Shown: positions 27,629 through 35,786 of the stretch, piece after piece | Layout of the letters: the number at the start of each line of letters is the position of its first letter | How positions within the stretch are numbered: position 1 is the first letter of the stretch | NCBI GenBank assembly: GCA_021802545.1 | Contig: JAJZRS010000002.1 | Span: 1 to 64,000 of the forward strand | Source of the DNA: Pseudomonadota bacterium | GTDB taxonomy: Bacteria; Pseudomonadota; Gammaproteobacteria; Burkholderiales; JABEVD01 | DNA: 64,000 bases | Direction of reading: 5' to 3' | Notes under the pieces: model-generated | Databases searched by the model: none | Told to the model about the DNA's origin: nothing | What the model saw: the letters and a program-made list of their open reading frames with translations, nothing else | Made by a program: the position numbers and the translations under genes

Positions 27629-29330
27629 GGAGAGCTTTCAGTATGCTATCAACGCAGGCTTCCGGGCTCCGGCCAACCGTTTCGAGCCTTATTTCGGGAG
27701 ACTCCGGAACCTGATAGGGGCTGTCGATTCCGGTAAAATTCTTCAAATCGCCTTTTCTTGCCTTAGCGTAGAGGCCTTTTGTGTCCCTTCTCTCGCACTC
27801 TTCGAATGGCGTATCGACAAAGATCTCCCAAAACTCGCCTTCATCGAAGAGTGTTCTCGCGAACTCCCTCTCCGATCGAAACGGGCTCAAGAATGAAACA
27901 ATCACCATCAATCCTGCATCGACCATCAGGCGCGCCACTTCCGCGACACGCCTGATGTTTTCCACGCGATCGGTTTCCGTGAAACCCAGATCTCGGTTCA
28001 ATCCATGTCTTACATTATCGCCATCGAGAATGTAGGAATGAAGCCCCATGGAAAATAGACGCTTCTCCAGCAAATTCGCAATGGTGGATTTACCCGATCC
28101 GGAAAGGCCGGTGAACCAGAGGCAACAAGGCTTCTGTTGTTTAAGTTCCGCACGCGCCTTTTTGTCTATTGAAAGACCTTGCCAATGGATATTGGATGCG
28201 CGCCTTAATGCGAAATCGATCATGCCAACAGCCAAAAGATCATGGCTGTTCTTATCAAGCAACAAAAACCGGCCCAACGACTTGTTCTTCTTGTAGGATT
28301 CAAAAGGCAACGGTTTGGCGACGGAAATATTCACAATGCCTATGTCATTCGCATCAAGCTTCTTTGCGGCAAGGTGCGCCCCAGAATCAAGGTCAACGAC
28401 ATATTTGACTGCAGTGAGGGTGGCATTCGCTTCAGCCGTATCCATTCTGATCAGATAGGGTCTTCCAGGCACCAAGCTGGAGAGGCAAATCACTTTCGCC
28501 TCAAACTGGTCCGAGAGCTCGATGGGATCGAGGCTGGTTGAAATCACATTGCCGTCAGTCACAGCTATGTCGTCTTCAAAGCCAAGGGTGACTGATTCCC
28601 CCGCAACTGCCCTCTCCAACTCGTCTTGCACTGCCGAAATGGATTTAACCCGGGTTTCGACACCGCCCGGAGCAATACGCACCCTATCACCAATGGATAT
28701 CTTGCCGCTCAACACCATCCCGCCACAGCCGCTTCCGCCATCCCTGCTTGCCGTTGTGACCTTCATCCTGAACGCGTGGCTCTCGGCTGTGGCAGCATCC
28801 CCGGCACACTCCAGGTAACTCATCAAGGTGGGTCCAGAATACCAGTGTGAAAACTCACTGGGTTTGACCAGATTGTCTCCCTCGACTGTCGAGACAGGAA
28901 TTCCCATGCATGAAGCAAATTTCAACTCTTCAGCAAGCCTGGAGCAGTCCTCAAAAATCCGTCGAAAAATTTGCTCTTCCCAGTCGACAAGCTCCATATT
29001 GGCGATCAAAAATATCACATGGTCAACACCGGCATGGGCAACGAATCTTATGCGGCCTGCCATATCACCAGTCAGCCCATGGCACGCATCAAGTGGAACA
29101 ACTGCGAGATCGCAAGTTGATAGCGCCAGCATGCGTACATGACCACTCTGCTTGGCAATGTCCGCTATTGCAACCTGCCTGTTCTGCGTGGAAAAAAGTT
29201 GATAGCTGACTCCCCATTGTGAAACGAACTCCCCTCTATCCGCTTGGTGTGAATGAGCCACCAGACTATCTACAATTGCTGACCCAGCAAAATTTGTATT
29301 GTCATTAACAACAAGGTGCAAAATATTCAT
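27621..29330 (-). CDS. cysC: APS kinase (CysC) fused to a degenerate CysN-like GTPase domain
   Basis: 569 residues. Residues 400-569 are a complete adenylylsulfate kinase: Walker [10 protein letters not shown] (408-416), [15 protein letters not shown] (437-450) and [16 protein letters not shown]. It makes PAPS from APS. Residues 1-380 follow the CysN layout, with the [12 protein letters not shown] strand (71-82) and the later beta-barrel domains, but the GTPase motifs are lost: no P-loop near residue 10, DTPGH replaced by DIAKQ at 57-61, and NKMD replaced by ANME at 110-113. No cysD is visible in the window. The GTPase half is probably structural or regulatory. It is followed by cysQ in the same operon. 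Confidence 0.85.
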   Translation of the reverse strand: MNILHLVVNDNTNFAGSAIVDSLVAHSHQADRGEFVSQWGVSYQLFSTQNRQVAIADIAKQSGHVRMLALSTCDLAVVPLDACHGLTGDMAGRIRFVAHAGVDHVIFLIANMELVDWEEQIFRRIFEDCSRLAEELKFASCMGIPVSTVEGDNLVKPSEFSHWYSGPTLMSYLECAGDAATAESHAFRMKVTTASRDGGSGCGGMVLSGKISIGDRVRIAPGGVETRVKSISAVQDELERAVAGESVTLGFEDDIAVTDGNVISTSLDPIELSDQFEAKVICLSSLVPGRPYLIRMDTAEANATLTAVKYVVDLDSGAHLAAKKLDANDIGIVNISVAKPLPFESYKKNKSLGRFLLLDKNSHDLLAVGMIDFALRRASNIHWQGLSIDKKARAELKQQKPCCLWFTGLSGSGKSTIANLLEKRLFSMGLHSYILDGDNVRHGLNRDLGFTETDRVENIRRVAEVARLMVDAGLMVIVSFLSPFRSEREFARTLFDEGEFWEIFVDTPFEECERRDTKGLYAKARKGDLKNFTGIDSPYQVPESPEIRLETVGRSPEACVDSILKALHD

Positions 29331-29364
29331 AAGCGTTGTTCAGTCAGCTATTGGGATGTCTCGA

Positions 29365-30441
29365 CTAATGTCTCGACAGATAGTCTTCATACGCCTGTTT
29401 TGTTCCATCTCTCAAACCGACCTGGGGTCTCCATCCAATGTTCTTTATCCTTGATACATCCAATAGTTTCCTCATCGTGCCGTCGGGTTTGGACGTGTCT
29501 TGGACAAGCTCCCCCTCGAATCCGACCACTTCCTTCACCAGATGCGCAAGTTCCGCGATTGAAAGATCTTCGCCACAGCCTATGTTCATCAGGGGAAAGG
29601 AAAGCGGGACACCTGGCGCGAGCAGCGCGGAATACGCCTCATCCGGCAAATTCATCAGATGCACGCAGGCATCCGCCATGTCGTCGCTGTAGAGGAATTC
29701 CCGCCTGGGAGTACCCGTTCCCCACAATACCACGCGGGGAGAGCAGGATGCGGACTGAAGCGAATAACCCGGCATGCACATGGCGGATTTGATTTCGTCA
29801 GGGATTGCTCCATGGATTTTTTCGTCCCGCTCGATTTCTGCCCAGTCCGCTTTCATGGCCAGCTTGGCCAAATGGAACTTCCTGATCAGCGCAGGCAGCA
29901 CATGGGAATTCTGCAGATCGTAATGGTCCCCGGGACCGTAGAGGTTGGTCGGCATCGCCGCCAGAAACTTCGTGCCATACTGCCTGTTGTAGGCGTCGCA
30001 CATCTCGACTCCGGCGATCTTGGCGATCGCATAGGGCCTGTTGGTTTTTTCCAGGGGGCCCGTCAGCAGATATTCTTCCTTGATCGGCTGGGGGCAATCT
30101 CTCGGGTAGATGCAGGAAGACCCCAGAAACAGCAGTCTTTTCGCGCCACATCGCCATGCTTCATTGATTATATTGGCCTGAATAGCAAGGTTGCTGTCAA
30201 TGAATTCCGCAGGGTAGGTGTTGTTGGCATGGATTCCGCCGACTTTCGCTGCGGCCAACAAAACGTATTCAGGTTTCTCAGTCAGAAAGAAGTTCTTAAC
30301 AGCATGGCTGTCCATGAGATCCAGCTCGGCATGGGTACGGCCAATAACATTCTCGTAACCGTGCCTTTTTAAGGAACGAACAATAGCTGACCCGACGAGA
30401 CCTCTGTGTCCGGCTACATAGATAAGCGAATCCTTTCTCAT
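29365..30441 (-). CDS. fcl: GDP-L-fucose synthase
   Basis: Epimerises and reduces GDP-4-keto-6-deoxymannose to GDP-L-fucose. About 358 residues from the ATG at 30441, which overlaps the previous TGA (ATGA). [16 protein letters not shown] is the NADPH site, [20 protein letters not shown] and [15 protein letters not shown] hold the catalytic Ser, Tyr and Lys, and [10 protein letters not shown] is typical. It is longer than the usual ~320 residues because of an insert of about 35-40 residues between [11 protein letters not shown] and [13 protein letters not shown] ([20 protein letters not shown] and onward). The family is otherwise clear. Confidence 0.92.
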   Translation of the reverse strand: MRKDSLIYVAGHRGLVGSAIVRSLKRHGYENVIGRTHAELDLMDSHAVKNFFLTEKPEYVLLAAAKVGGIHANNTYPAEFIDSNLAIQANIINEAWRCGAKRLLFLGSSCIYPRDCPQPIKEEYLLTGPLEKTNRPYAIAKIAGVEMCDAYNRQYGTKFLAAMPTNLYGPGDHYDLQNSHVLPALIRKFHLAKLAMKADWAEIERDEKIHGAIPDEIKSAMCMPGYSLQSASCSPRVVLWGTGTPRREFLYSDDMADACVHLMNLPDEAYSALLAPGVPLSFPLMNIGCGEDLSIAELAHLVKEVVGFEGELVQDTSKPDGTMRKLLDVSRIKNIGWRPQVGLRDGTKQAYEDYLSRH

Positions 30442-31421
30442 CTGACGTTCATCCAATCATCACGAATCACTTCAGTCATCATTCGCGCCACATCCTTCAT
30501 CCGGTATTTGGCCTGCCAACCTAAATCATGGTATGCCTTGATTGGGTCGGCTTTGCTAACAAGCAGTTCATTTGGTCGGATCAGATCCTGGTCAAAATCA
30601 ACATAATCCTCCCAATTAAGACCGAAATTAAGAAACACTTCCGACACGAAATCCTTCAGGGTATGGGTTTCACCTGTTGCCACAATATAGTCATCAGGAA
30701 CCTCCTTCTGCAGCATCAACCACATTGCCTCGACATACTCTTCGGCCCATCCCCAGTCTCTCTGGATATCCAGGTTTCCGAGCTTCAGCCTCTCGCCGCT
30801 TCCTTGCGCAATCCGATATGCCGCATTCACGATTTTGATGGTTACGAACCTTTTCTGACGCAATGGGGATTCATGGTTGAAAAGAATGCCTGAACAGGCG
30901 AACAGATCATATGCATCTCTATAATTCACCACTTCCCAAAACGCAGCTGATTTCGCAACCGCATAAGGGCTCTTGGGCCTGAAAGGCGTGGCTTCATTTG
31001 CCGGCTCACCTCCAGTATCCCCGAAACACTCGCTGGATCCTGCATTATAAAACCTGATGGGCATGCCCAAAAAACGCATCGCCTCCAACAGATTCAGAGT
31101 CCCGATTGTGATACTCTCCATGGTTTCCACTGGCTGTTCGAAAGACAGGCTCACCGAACTTTGAGCAGCCAAATTATATATCTCAGTTGGCTTGATTTGG
31201 ACCAACGCCTGAAGAACGCTTCTGAAGTCATTTAGCGACATCGAAACTGTTTTGACTTTGTCCCTGATCCCAAGCTTGCTCAAATTAGTGAAAGAAGCGG
31301 CTTGCGCATCCCTGGATGCCCCAAACACTTCATACCCATTTCCCAGTAGATATCTGGCCAAGTAGCTCCCATCTTGGCCAGAAATTCCAGTGATCAATGC
31401 TCTCTTAATTCCATTCTTCAC
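30438..31421 (-). CDS. GDP-mannose 4,6-dehydratase-like protein (second copy, divergent)
   Basis: 327 residues. [21 protein letters not shown] is the Gmd cofactor motif, [14 protein letters not shown] and SPYAVAK carry the active-site Ser/Glu and YxxxK, and [13 protein letters not shown] is the Gmd-specific block. It lacks the [15 protein letters not shown] loop, and is shorter than the true gmd next door (365 residues). Its base composition is more A/T-rich than gmd. It could be a paralogue acting on another GDP-sugar, or a reductase such as Rmd. The order gmd, this gene, fcl suggests 6-deoxyhexose synthesis. Confidence 0.75.
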   Translation of the reverse strand: MKNGIKRALITGISGQDGSYLARYLLGNGYEVFGASRDAQAASFTNLSKLGIRDKVKTVSMSLNDFRSVLQALVQIKPTEIYNLAAQSSVSLSFEQPVETMESITIGTLNLLEAMRFLGMPIRFYNAGSSECFGDTGGEPANEATPFRPKSPYAVAKSAAFWEVVNYRDAYDLFACSGILFNHESPLRQKRFVTIKIVNAAYRIAQGSGERLKLGNLDIQRDWGWAEEYVEAMWLMLQKEVPDDYIVATGETHTLKDFVSEVFLNFGLNWEDYVDFDQDLIRPNELLVSKADPIKAYHDLGWQAKYRMKDVARMMTEVIRDDWMNVR

Positions 31422-31477
31422 CTGCTAGAATCCTCCGCCAAGCAAAGGCCCTTGCTCCCCAACTCGAAATTCGTCAT

Positions 31478-32575
31478 TTATTCGTTGAAGTTGTAAATTG
31501 CGAACCCGTGACTCTTGACCAGCTCATCCCTTTTCGCAGACTTAAGATCTTCCCGAACCATTTCAGACACAAGCTCAGAAAAGGAAATCTTCGGCACCCA
31601 TCCCAGTTTTTCCTTGGCCTTCGTGGGGTCACCCAGCAGGGTTTCCACTTCGCTTGGCCTGAAATAGCGCGGATCGACGGCAACGATCGGCGATGTGCGG
31701 GAATCGGGGCTGTTCTTCCAGTAGCCCTGCTCATCGATCCCGCTTCCGCGCCACTCGATCTCCATCCCGATTTCCTTGGCTGCGGCACTCACGAAGTCCC
31801 GCACGCTGTATTGCACGCCCGTCGCAATCACGAAATCCTCAGGCTGCTCCTGCTGCAGCATCAGCCACTGCATTTCCACGTAATCCTTCGCATGACCCCA
31901 GTCACGCTTCGCATCCAGGTTGCCCAGATAAAGGCAGTCCTGCAATCCAAGACTGATCCTGGCCAAGGCTCTCGTGATTTTCCTGGTGACGAAGGTCTCG
32001 CCCCTGATGGGCGACTCGTGGTTGAAAAGAATTCCGTTGCATGCGTACATGCCGTAGGCTTCACGATAGTTCACCGTGATCCAGTAGGCATAGAGCTTCG
32101 CCACGGCATAGGGACTCCTGGGATAGAAGGGCGTTGTTTCCTTCTGAGGAATCTCCTGAACCAGACCGTAAAGCTCCGAGGTGGATGCCTGATAGAAGCG
32201 CGTCTTCTTTTCAAGCCCCAATATCCTGATCGCCTCCAGTATCCTTAGTGCACCCAGCGCATCGGAATTCGCCGTGTATTCAGGCTCTTCGAAGGAAACC
32301 GCCACGTGGCTCTGCGCTGCCAAATTGTATATCTCGTCCGGCTGTATCTTCTGGATGATCCGCACCAGGCTCGAAGAGTCCGTCATGTCTCCATGGTGGA
32401 GAATGAACCGCCTGTCCGAAACGTGCGGATCCTGGTAAAGATGGTCAATTCTGTCGGTGTTGAAAAGCGAGCTTCTTCTCTTGACGCCGTGAACCTCATA
32501 ACCTTTTTTCAGGAGAAGCTCGGCAAGATAAGCTCCATCCTGTCCAGTAACACCCGTGATCAGCGCTTTTTTCAA
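31478..32575 (-). CDS. gmd: GDP-mannose 4,6-dehydratase
   Basis: Converts GDP-D-mannose to GDP-4-keto-6-deoxymannose. 365 residues from a TTG at 32575 (TTGAAAAAAGCG), which has AGGAAAGGGG about 8 nt upstream and gives the usual [20 protein letters not shown] start. An ATG at 32614 is also in frame but would overlap manC. The [19 protein letters not shown]-binding loop, [19 protein letters not shown] and [21 protein letters not shown] are all present. It feeds fcl, and probably the gmd-like paralogue. Confidence 0.92.
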   Translation of the reverse strand: MKKALITGVTGQDGAYLAELLLKKGYEVHGVKRRSSLFNTDRIDHLYQDPHVSDRRFILHHGDMTDSSSLVRIIQKIQPDEIYNLAAQSHVAVSFEEPEYTANSDALGALRILEAIRILGLEKKTRFYQASTSELYGLVQEIPQKETTPFYPRSPYAVAKLYAYWITVNYREAYGMYACNGILFNHESPIRGETFVTRKITRALARISLGLQDCLYLGNLDAKRDWGHAKDYVEMQWLMLQQEQPEDFVIATGVQYSVRDFVSAAAKEIGMEIEWRGSGIDEQGYWKNSPDSRTSPIVAVDPRYFRPSEVETLLGDPTKAKEKLGWVPKISFSELVSEMVREDLKSAKRDELVKSHGFAIYNFNE

Positions 32576-32600
32576 AGTTACAGCCCCTTTCCTATACGAT

Positions 32601-34028
32601 TCATTTTCTGCCATAAACGTCGTCGAAACGCACAATGTCATCCTCACCCAGATATTCCCCGCTCTGCACCTCGATCATCACAAGATCGGTAATTCCAGGA
32701 TTGGCAAGTCGATGTTTATGCCCCGCAGAAATATATGTCGACTCATTCGTCCTAATGAGCATATTTTTGTCGTCATTGACAATGCTGGCCATACCCGAGA
32801 CGACGATCCAATGTTCGCTTCTGTGAAAATGCATCTGCAGGGAGAGCGATGCGCCAGGCTTCACTACAATTCGCTTGATCTTGAAGTTCTGACCTTCCTC
32901 CAAAACCGTGTAGGTCCCCCATGGGCGATGTACGGTACGATGCAGCTTATGGCTCTCGTGCCCCATGTACTTCAACTGCGCCACCACCTTCCTTACATCC
33001 TGAGCATGATCCTTGTCTGCGACGAGAAGTGCATCAGGGGTGTCGATTATCAACAGATTCTCTACCCCCACCGCCGCAACCATTCTGCTTTCGCTCTGAA
33101 TATATGTGTCGGAGACATCGAAAAGCAGTGCTTCGCCCATCACACGATTACCCACTTCATCCGGAGGTACCAGATCGCTCATTGCATTCCATGAGCCAAT
33201 ATCGCTCCACCCGAATTCGGATGTCACCACGGCGACATTATTCGATTTTTCCAACACGGCATAATCGAAAGAATCCTCGGGAATTGCCGCAAAGGATTCA
33301 GAATCGATTTCGCCCATGGAACCATTCCTAACCAGCGCCTCGAAACACTTCAATGCAGTGCTGTGAATATGCGGAGCATGGCGCTCGAATTCTTCTATGA
33401 CTTTACCGGCCGAGAAACAGAAAATCCCCGAATTCCAGAAAAATTTTCCCGACTCGACATATTCAGCAGCTTTCTCCCTCGCGGGCTTTTCCACAAACCG
33501 CTTCACCAGCTTCGATCCTGCATCATCGCAAGGTTCGCCGCCTTCGATATAGCCAAATCCGGTCTCTGGGAAACATGGCACGATGCCAAATGTAACCAGC
33601 TTGCCCAACATGGCAAGCCTCGCGGCCCGTTCGACGGCCAGGCCAAAAGCCTCGAAGTCCTCGATCAGGTGATCGGCAGGCATGGCCAATACAACTGTTT
33701 CCGGTCCATGTTTCTCCGATACGTCGAGTGCGCCAAGCAGGATGGCAGCAGCAGTATTGCGTCCAAACGGTTCGAGAAGATAGGTATCCGACACACCGAC
33801 ATACCGCTTCCCGACATTCAGGAATTCATCGTGGCTTTTGAAATAATATTCACGGTTGGTAACCGTCAATATTTCAGAAACTGACTTGATCGACGCAGCC
33901 CTACAAAAAGTCTTGAAGAGCAGGCTCTCGCCATCCGGAAGCTTCATAAAAGGTTTTGGATGAGACTCTCTGGATACCGGCCAAAGACGGGAGCCGGATC
34001 CGCCGGATAGAATGAGCGGGATGATCAT
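32601..34028 (-). CDS. manC: Mannose-1-phosphate guanylyltransferase / mannose-6-phosphate isomerase (copy 1)
   Basis: Makes GDP-mannose, and in the two-domain form also interconverts fructose-6-P and mannose-6-P. 475 residues: the N-terminal nucleotidyltransferase starts [20 protein letters not shown] with the GxGxRLWP loop and FVEKP, and the C-terminal cupin (from about residue 345) has [20 protein letters not shown] and [18 protein letters not shown] close paralogue of equal length is at 38197-39624. No Shine-Dalgarno sequence precedes the ATG. Instead the heptamer motif CCTAACGCC stands 3 nt before it. Confidence 0.92.
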   Translation of the reverse strand: MIIPLILSGGSGSRLWPVSRESHPKPFMKLPDGESLLFKTFCRAASIKSVSEILTVTNREYYFKSHDEFLNVGKRYVGVSDTYLLEPFGRNTAAAILLGALDVSEKHGPETVVLAMPADHLIEDFEAFGLAVERAARLAMLGKLVTFGIVPCFPETGFGYIEGGEPCDDAGSKLVKRFVEKPAREKAAEYVESGKFFWNSGIFCFSAGKVIEEFERHAPHIHSTALKCFEALVRNGSMGEIDSESFAAIPEDSFDYAVLEKSNNVAVVTSEFGWSDIGSWNAMSDLVPPDEVGNRVMGEALLFDVSDTYIQSESRMVAAVGVENLLIIDTPDALLVADKDHAQDVRKVVAQLKYMGHESHKLHRTVHRPWGTYTVLEEGQNFKIKRIVVKPGASLSLQMHFHRSEHWIVVSGMASIVNDDKNMLIRTNESTYISAGHKHRLANPGITDLVMIEVQSGEYLGEDDIVRFDDVYGRK

Positions 34029-34031
34029 AAT

Positions 34032-34040
34032 GGCGTTAGG
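34032..34040. repeat. Single GGCGTTAGG heptamer-type motif upstream of manC copy 1
   Basis: GGCGTTAGG lies immediately upstream of the manC copy 1 start codon. It is the same motif, at the same location relative to the gene, as the nine-copy array at manC copy 2. On its own this 9-base match could be chance. Its matching position makes common ancestry more likely. Confidence 0.45.
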
Positions 34041-34057
34041 AAACTGTACCCCACAAT

Positions 34058-35239
34058 TTACAACTTCTTCCTTTTCATAGAAGCAAGATCGCTCAGCATA
34101 GCGAATTTCCCCGACCTTCCCGGGTCATTTGATAGCTTTGCCACTGCTTCCTTGAGAAAAACATAGAATACGGACAGGAAAAAGGCCACTATGGTAGACA
34201 GGATCACGATGAGTGCGCGTTTGGGTTTCGATTTCCTCTCGGGGGGAATTGCCTTGTCGAGCACCTGAATCATGGGATAATCCTTGGCTTCGTCGATCTT
34301 CGCAAGGTCGTACTGCTTGTAAAGCATCTCGAGAACGGCCTGGTTGTATTTGACGTTCCTGAATTTATCAATGTATTCGAGGCTTTCTTTCGACATGGAA
34401 GGATCGAAGCCGTTTCCTCCGTCCGCGCCATCCAGCTTTTTCTTCAGGCTGTTGATTTCGACCTGGAGTCGAATGTATTCCGGATTACTGGGTGTCGCGC
34501 TAACCTGCATGGCGGAAAGCTGGACTTCTTTGGCTGCGATCTGCGCTCGCAGTTTCGCATTCGATTCGGCGATCTCCTGCTCTTGCGGGTAGACTTGAAT
34601 CAATCCTGCCTTGGCCTGCAGCTTTTGCAAATCGAATTCGGCCTTCGAAAGACTGTCTTTCACGATATTCAACTGCTTCTCGAAGAAGAGCCGTCTCCGG
34701 GACGCCTCGGTCACAGCGAGGTTTGAAGTCAATCTGTCGAGTTCGTCCACATAGGCATTCGCTATCTCGGACGCGCGCTTCGGATCTTTGTCAGAGAATT
34801 CGATCTTGATGAAGCCGTCCTTGCCAGCGGCAATTACCGTGTTCTGCTCCAGTGCTTTCCTGGCCAATCCTTCCATGTCTGTTTTGTACAGCGTTTTCAG
34901 GTTGAAACGCTTCACCAGATTGTCTTCGACATTCCTGCTATTGAGCATGCCTATGTACATATCCGAAGGGTTCTTTACATTGACCCCTGCCATTCCGGCG
35001 AGCGCACCCAATTGCCCGAGCATGGCGGCTGCGCTCGATTGATTCTGCTGGGGTGGCAGTATGGTCGTAGAGGCCGTGTAAATATTCGGAAGAAGAAGAG
35101 AGACGATCACAGTGAGGATCGCAACGGCCGCAGTGGCCCTGAAAATCATCCTTTTGTGCTTCGCAAGAACAATCAGGAGATCAAGTACATCGATCTCTTC
35201 TTCCCCGGAATGAATATCCATGTTGTCAGTTTCTACCAT
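34058..35239 (-). CDS. Polysaccharide chain-length determinant (Wzz/PCP family)
   Basis: 393 residues. Transmembrane helices at about 33-53 and 343-364 bracket a periplasmic region with a long alpha-helical, coiled-coil-prone stretch (about 180-290). ASTTILPPQQNQSSAAAMLG and the Pro-containing IPPERKSKPKRALIVILS before the last helix are typical of the Wzz/GumC group. It controls polymer length and couples to the outer-membrane exporter. No C-terminal tyrosine kinase (Wzc) domain is present. Start ATG at 35239; ATG at 35221 is possible. Confidence 0.88.
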   Translation of the reverse strand: MVETDNMDIHSGEEEIDVLDLLIVLAKHKRMIFRATAAVAILTVIVSLLLPNIYTASTTILPPQQNQSSAAAMLGQLGALAGMAGVNVKNPSDMYIGMLNSRNVEDNLVKRFNLKTLYKTDMEGLARKALEQNTVIAAGKDGFIKIEFSDKDPKRASEIANAYVDELDRLTSNLAVTEASRRRLFFEKQLNIVKDSLSKAEFDLQKLQAKAGLIQVYPQEQEIAESNAKLRAQIAAKEVQLSAMQVSATPSNPEYIRLQVEINSLKKKLDGADGGNGFDPSMSKESLEYIDKFRNVKYNQAVLEMLYKQYDLAKIDEAKDYPMIQVLDKAIPPERKSKPKRALIVILSTIVAFFLSVFYVFLKEAVAKLSNDPGRSGKFAMLSDLASMKRKKL

Positions 35240-35315
35240 TTTTCAATCCGGGAAAGAGAGCGAGGGGTAAGGCGGGAGGAGAAAGGCGTAAAGAGGCAAG
35301 CACTAAGGTCTGCCC

Positions 35316-35408
35316 CCCTCACACCTGACACTTTACTCCTCACGATTCTCATTCTACTCATCACTCTTCATTTCCTTCCCTTACTCCTAACGCCTTACTC
35401 TTCACGGA
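35316..35408. repeat. Degenerate heptamer tract at the 3' side of the S23 gene
   Basis: A C/T-rich run with a marked 7-base period: adenines, mostly in AC steps, fall at 321, 328, 335, 342, 356, 363, 370, then (after one lost base) 383, 390, 397 and 404 of this 35 kb stretch. Units include TTACTCC, TAACGCC and TTACTCT, and TAACGCC is the exact reverse complement of the GGCGTTA heptamer at 39631-39693. The tract covers the last codons of the S23 gene. A G-rich stretch at 35258-35297 (GAGGGGTAAGGCGGGAGGAG) looks like the same family in opposite orientation. Confidence 0.7.
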
Positions 35409-35756
35409 TTTCACCAGCCCACCAAGCAAGGCAAACACCTTTTCAATTTGAACCATCGTAGATTCTTTTTCGCTCAGATAACTCAATCTATCGGCCAAAA
35501 GAAGTTGAGTATCAAGCTCGCTGAGCGAGCCTCTGGCTATCAGTAGGTAATGCAGAAATTCCTTGTTGCTTCCCCTGGCAGCCCCTTCAGCAATATTGCT
35601 TGGAACGGAAACCGCCGCACGCCGCATCTGACTCGTCAAACCGTAGGCTTCTTCCTTAGGGAAACCATATGTCAGTCGGTAAACCTCCTCGGCCAGCGCC
35701 ATTGCCTCCTGCCATGCCTCCAGCCGATGATGCACCCTCACCTCTGACTCCGACAC
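35361..35756 (-). CDS. Four-helix-bundle protein (S23/23S rRNA intervening-sequence family)
   Basis: 131 residues. LEAWQEAMALAEEVYRLTYGFPKEEAYGLTSQMRRAAVSVPSNIAEGAARGS is the hallmark of the S23/avd-like four-helix-bundle family, whose relatives are encoded in rRNA intervening sequences and in diversity-generating retroelements. Function of stand-alone copies is not known. The start seems to be GTG at 35756 with AGAGG just upstream. Both ends lie within degenerate heptamer tracts, so the first ~12 and last ~15 residues are encoded by repeat. It interrupts wzz and the wza-like gene, and is probably an insertion into the operon. Confidence 0.82.
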   Translation of the reverse strand: MSESEVRVHHRLEAWQEAMALAEEVYRLTYGFPKEEAYGLTSQMRRAAVSVPSNIAEGAARGSNKEFLHYLLIARGSLSELDTQLLLADRLSYLSEKESTMVQIEKVFALLGGLVKSVKSKALGVREGNEE

Positions 35757-35784
35757 ATCACCTCTAACGCCTCACTCCTCACGT
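35734..35784. repeat. Degenerate heptamer tract at the 5' side of the S23 gene
   Basis: Seven-base periodic C-rich units (CTCTGAC, CATCACC, TCTAACG, CCTCACT, CCTCACG) with AC steps at 35740, 35747, 35753, 35760, 35767, 35774 and 35781. On the minus strand the units read GTGAGGA, GTGAGGC and GTTAGAG, which supply both the purine-rich ribosome-binding-like sequence and the GTG start of the S23 gene. They belong to the same sequence family as the tract at 35316-35408 and the perfect array at 39631-39693. Confidence 0.65.
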
Positions 35785-35786
35785 TC

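Noticed and set aside
27621-29330. Full CysNC bifunctional ATP sulfurylase large subunit/APS kinase annotation
   Set aside because: The GTPase motifs are missing and no cysD is visible in the window, so only the APS kinase activity is supported.
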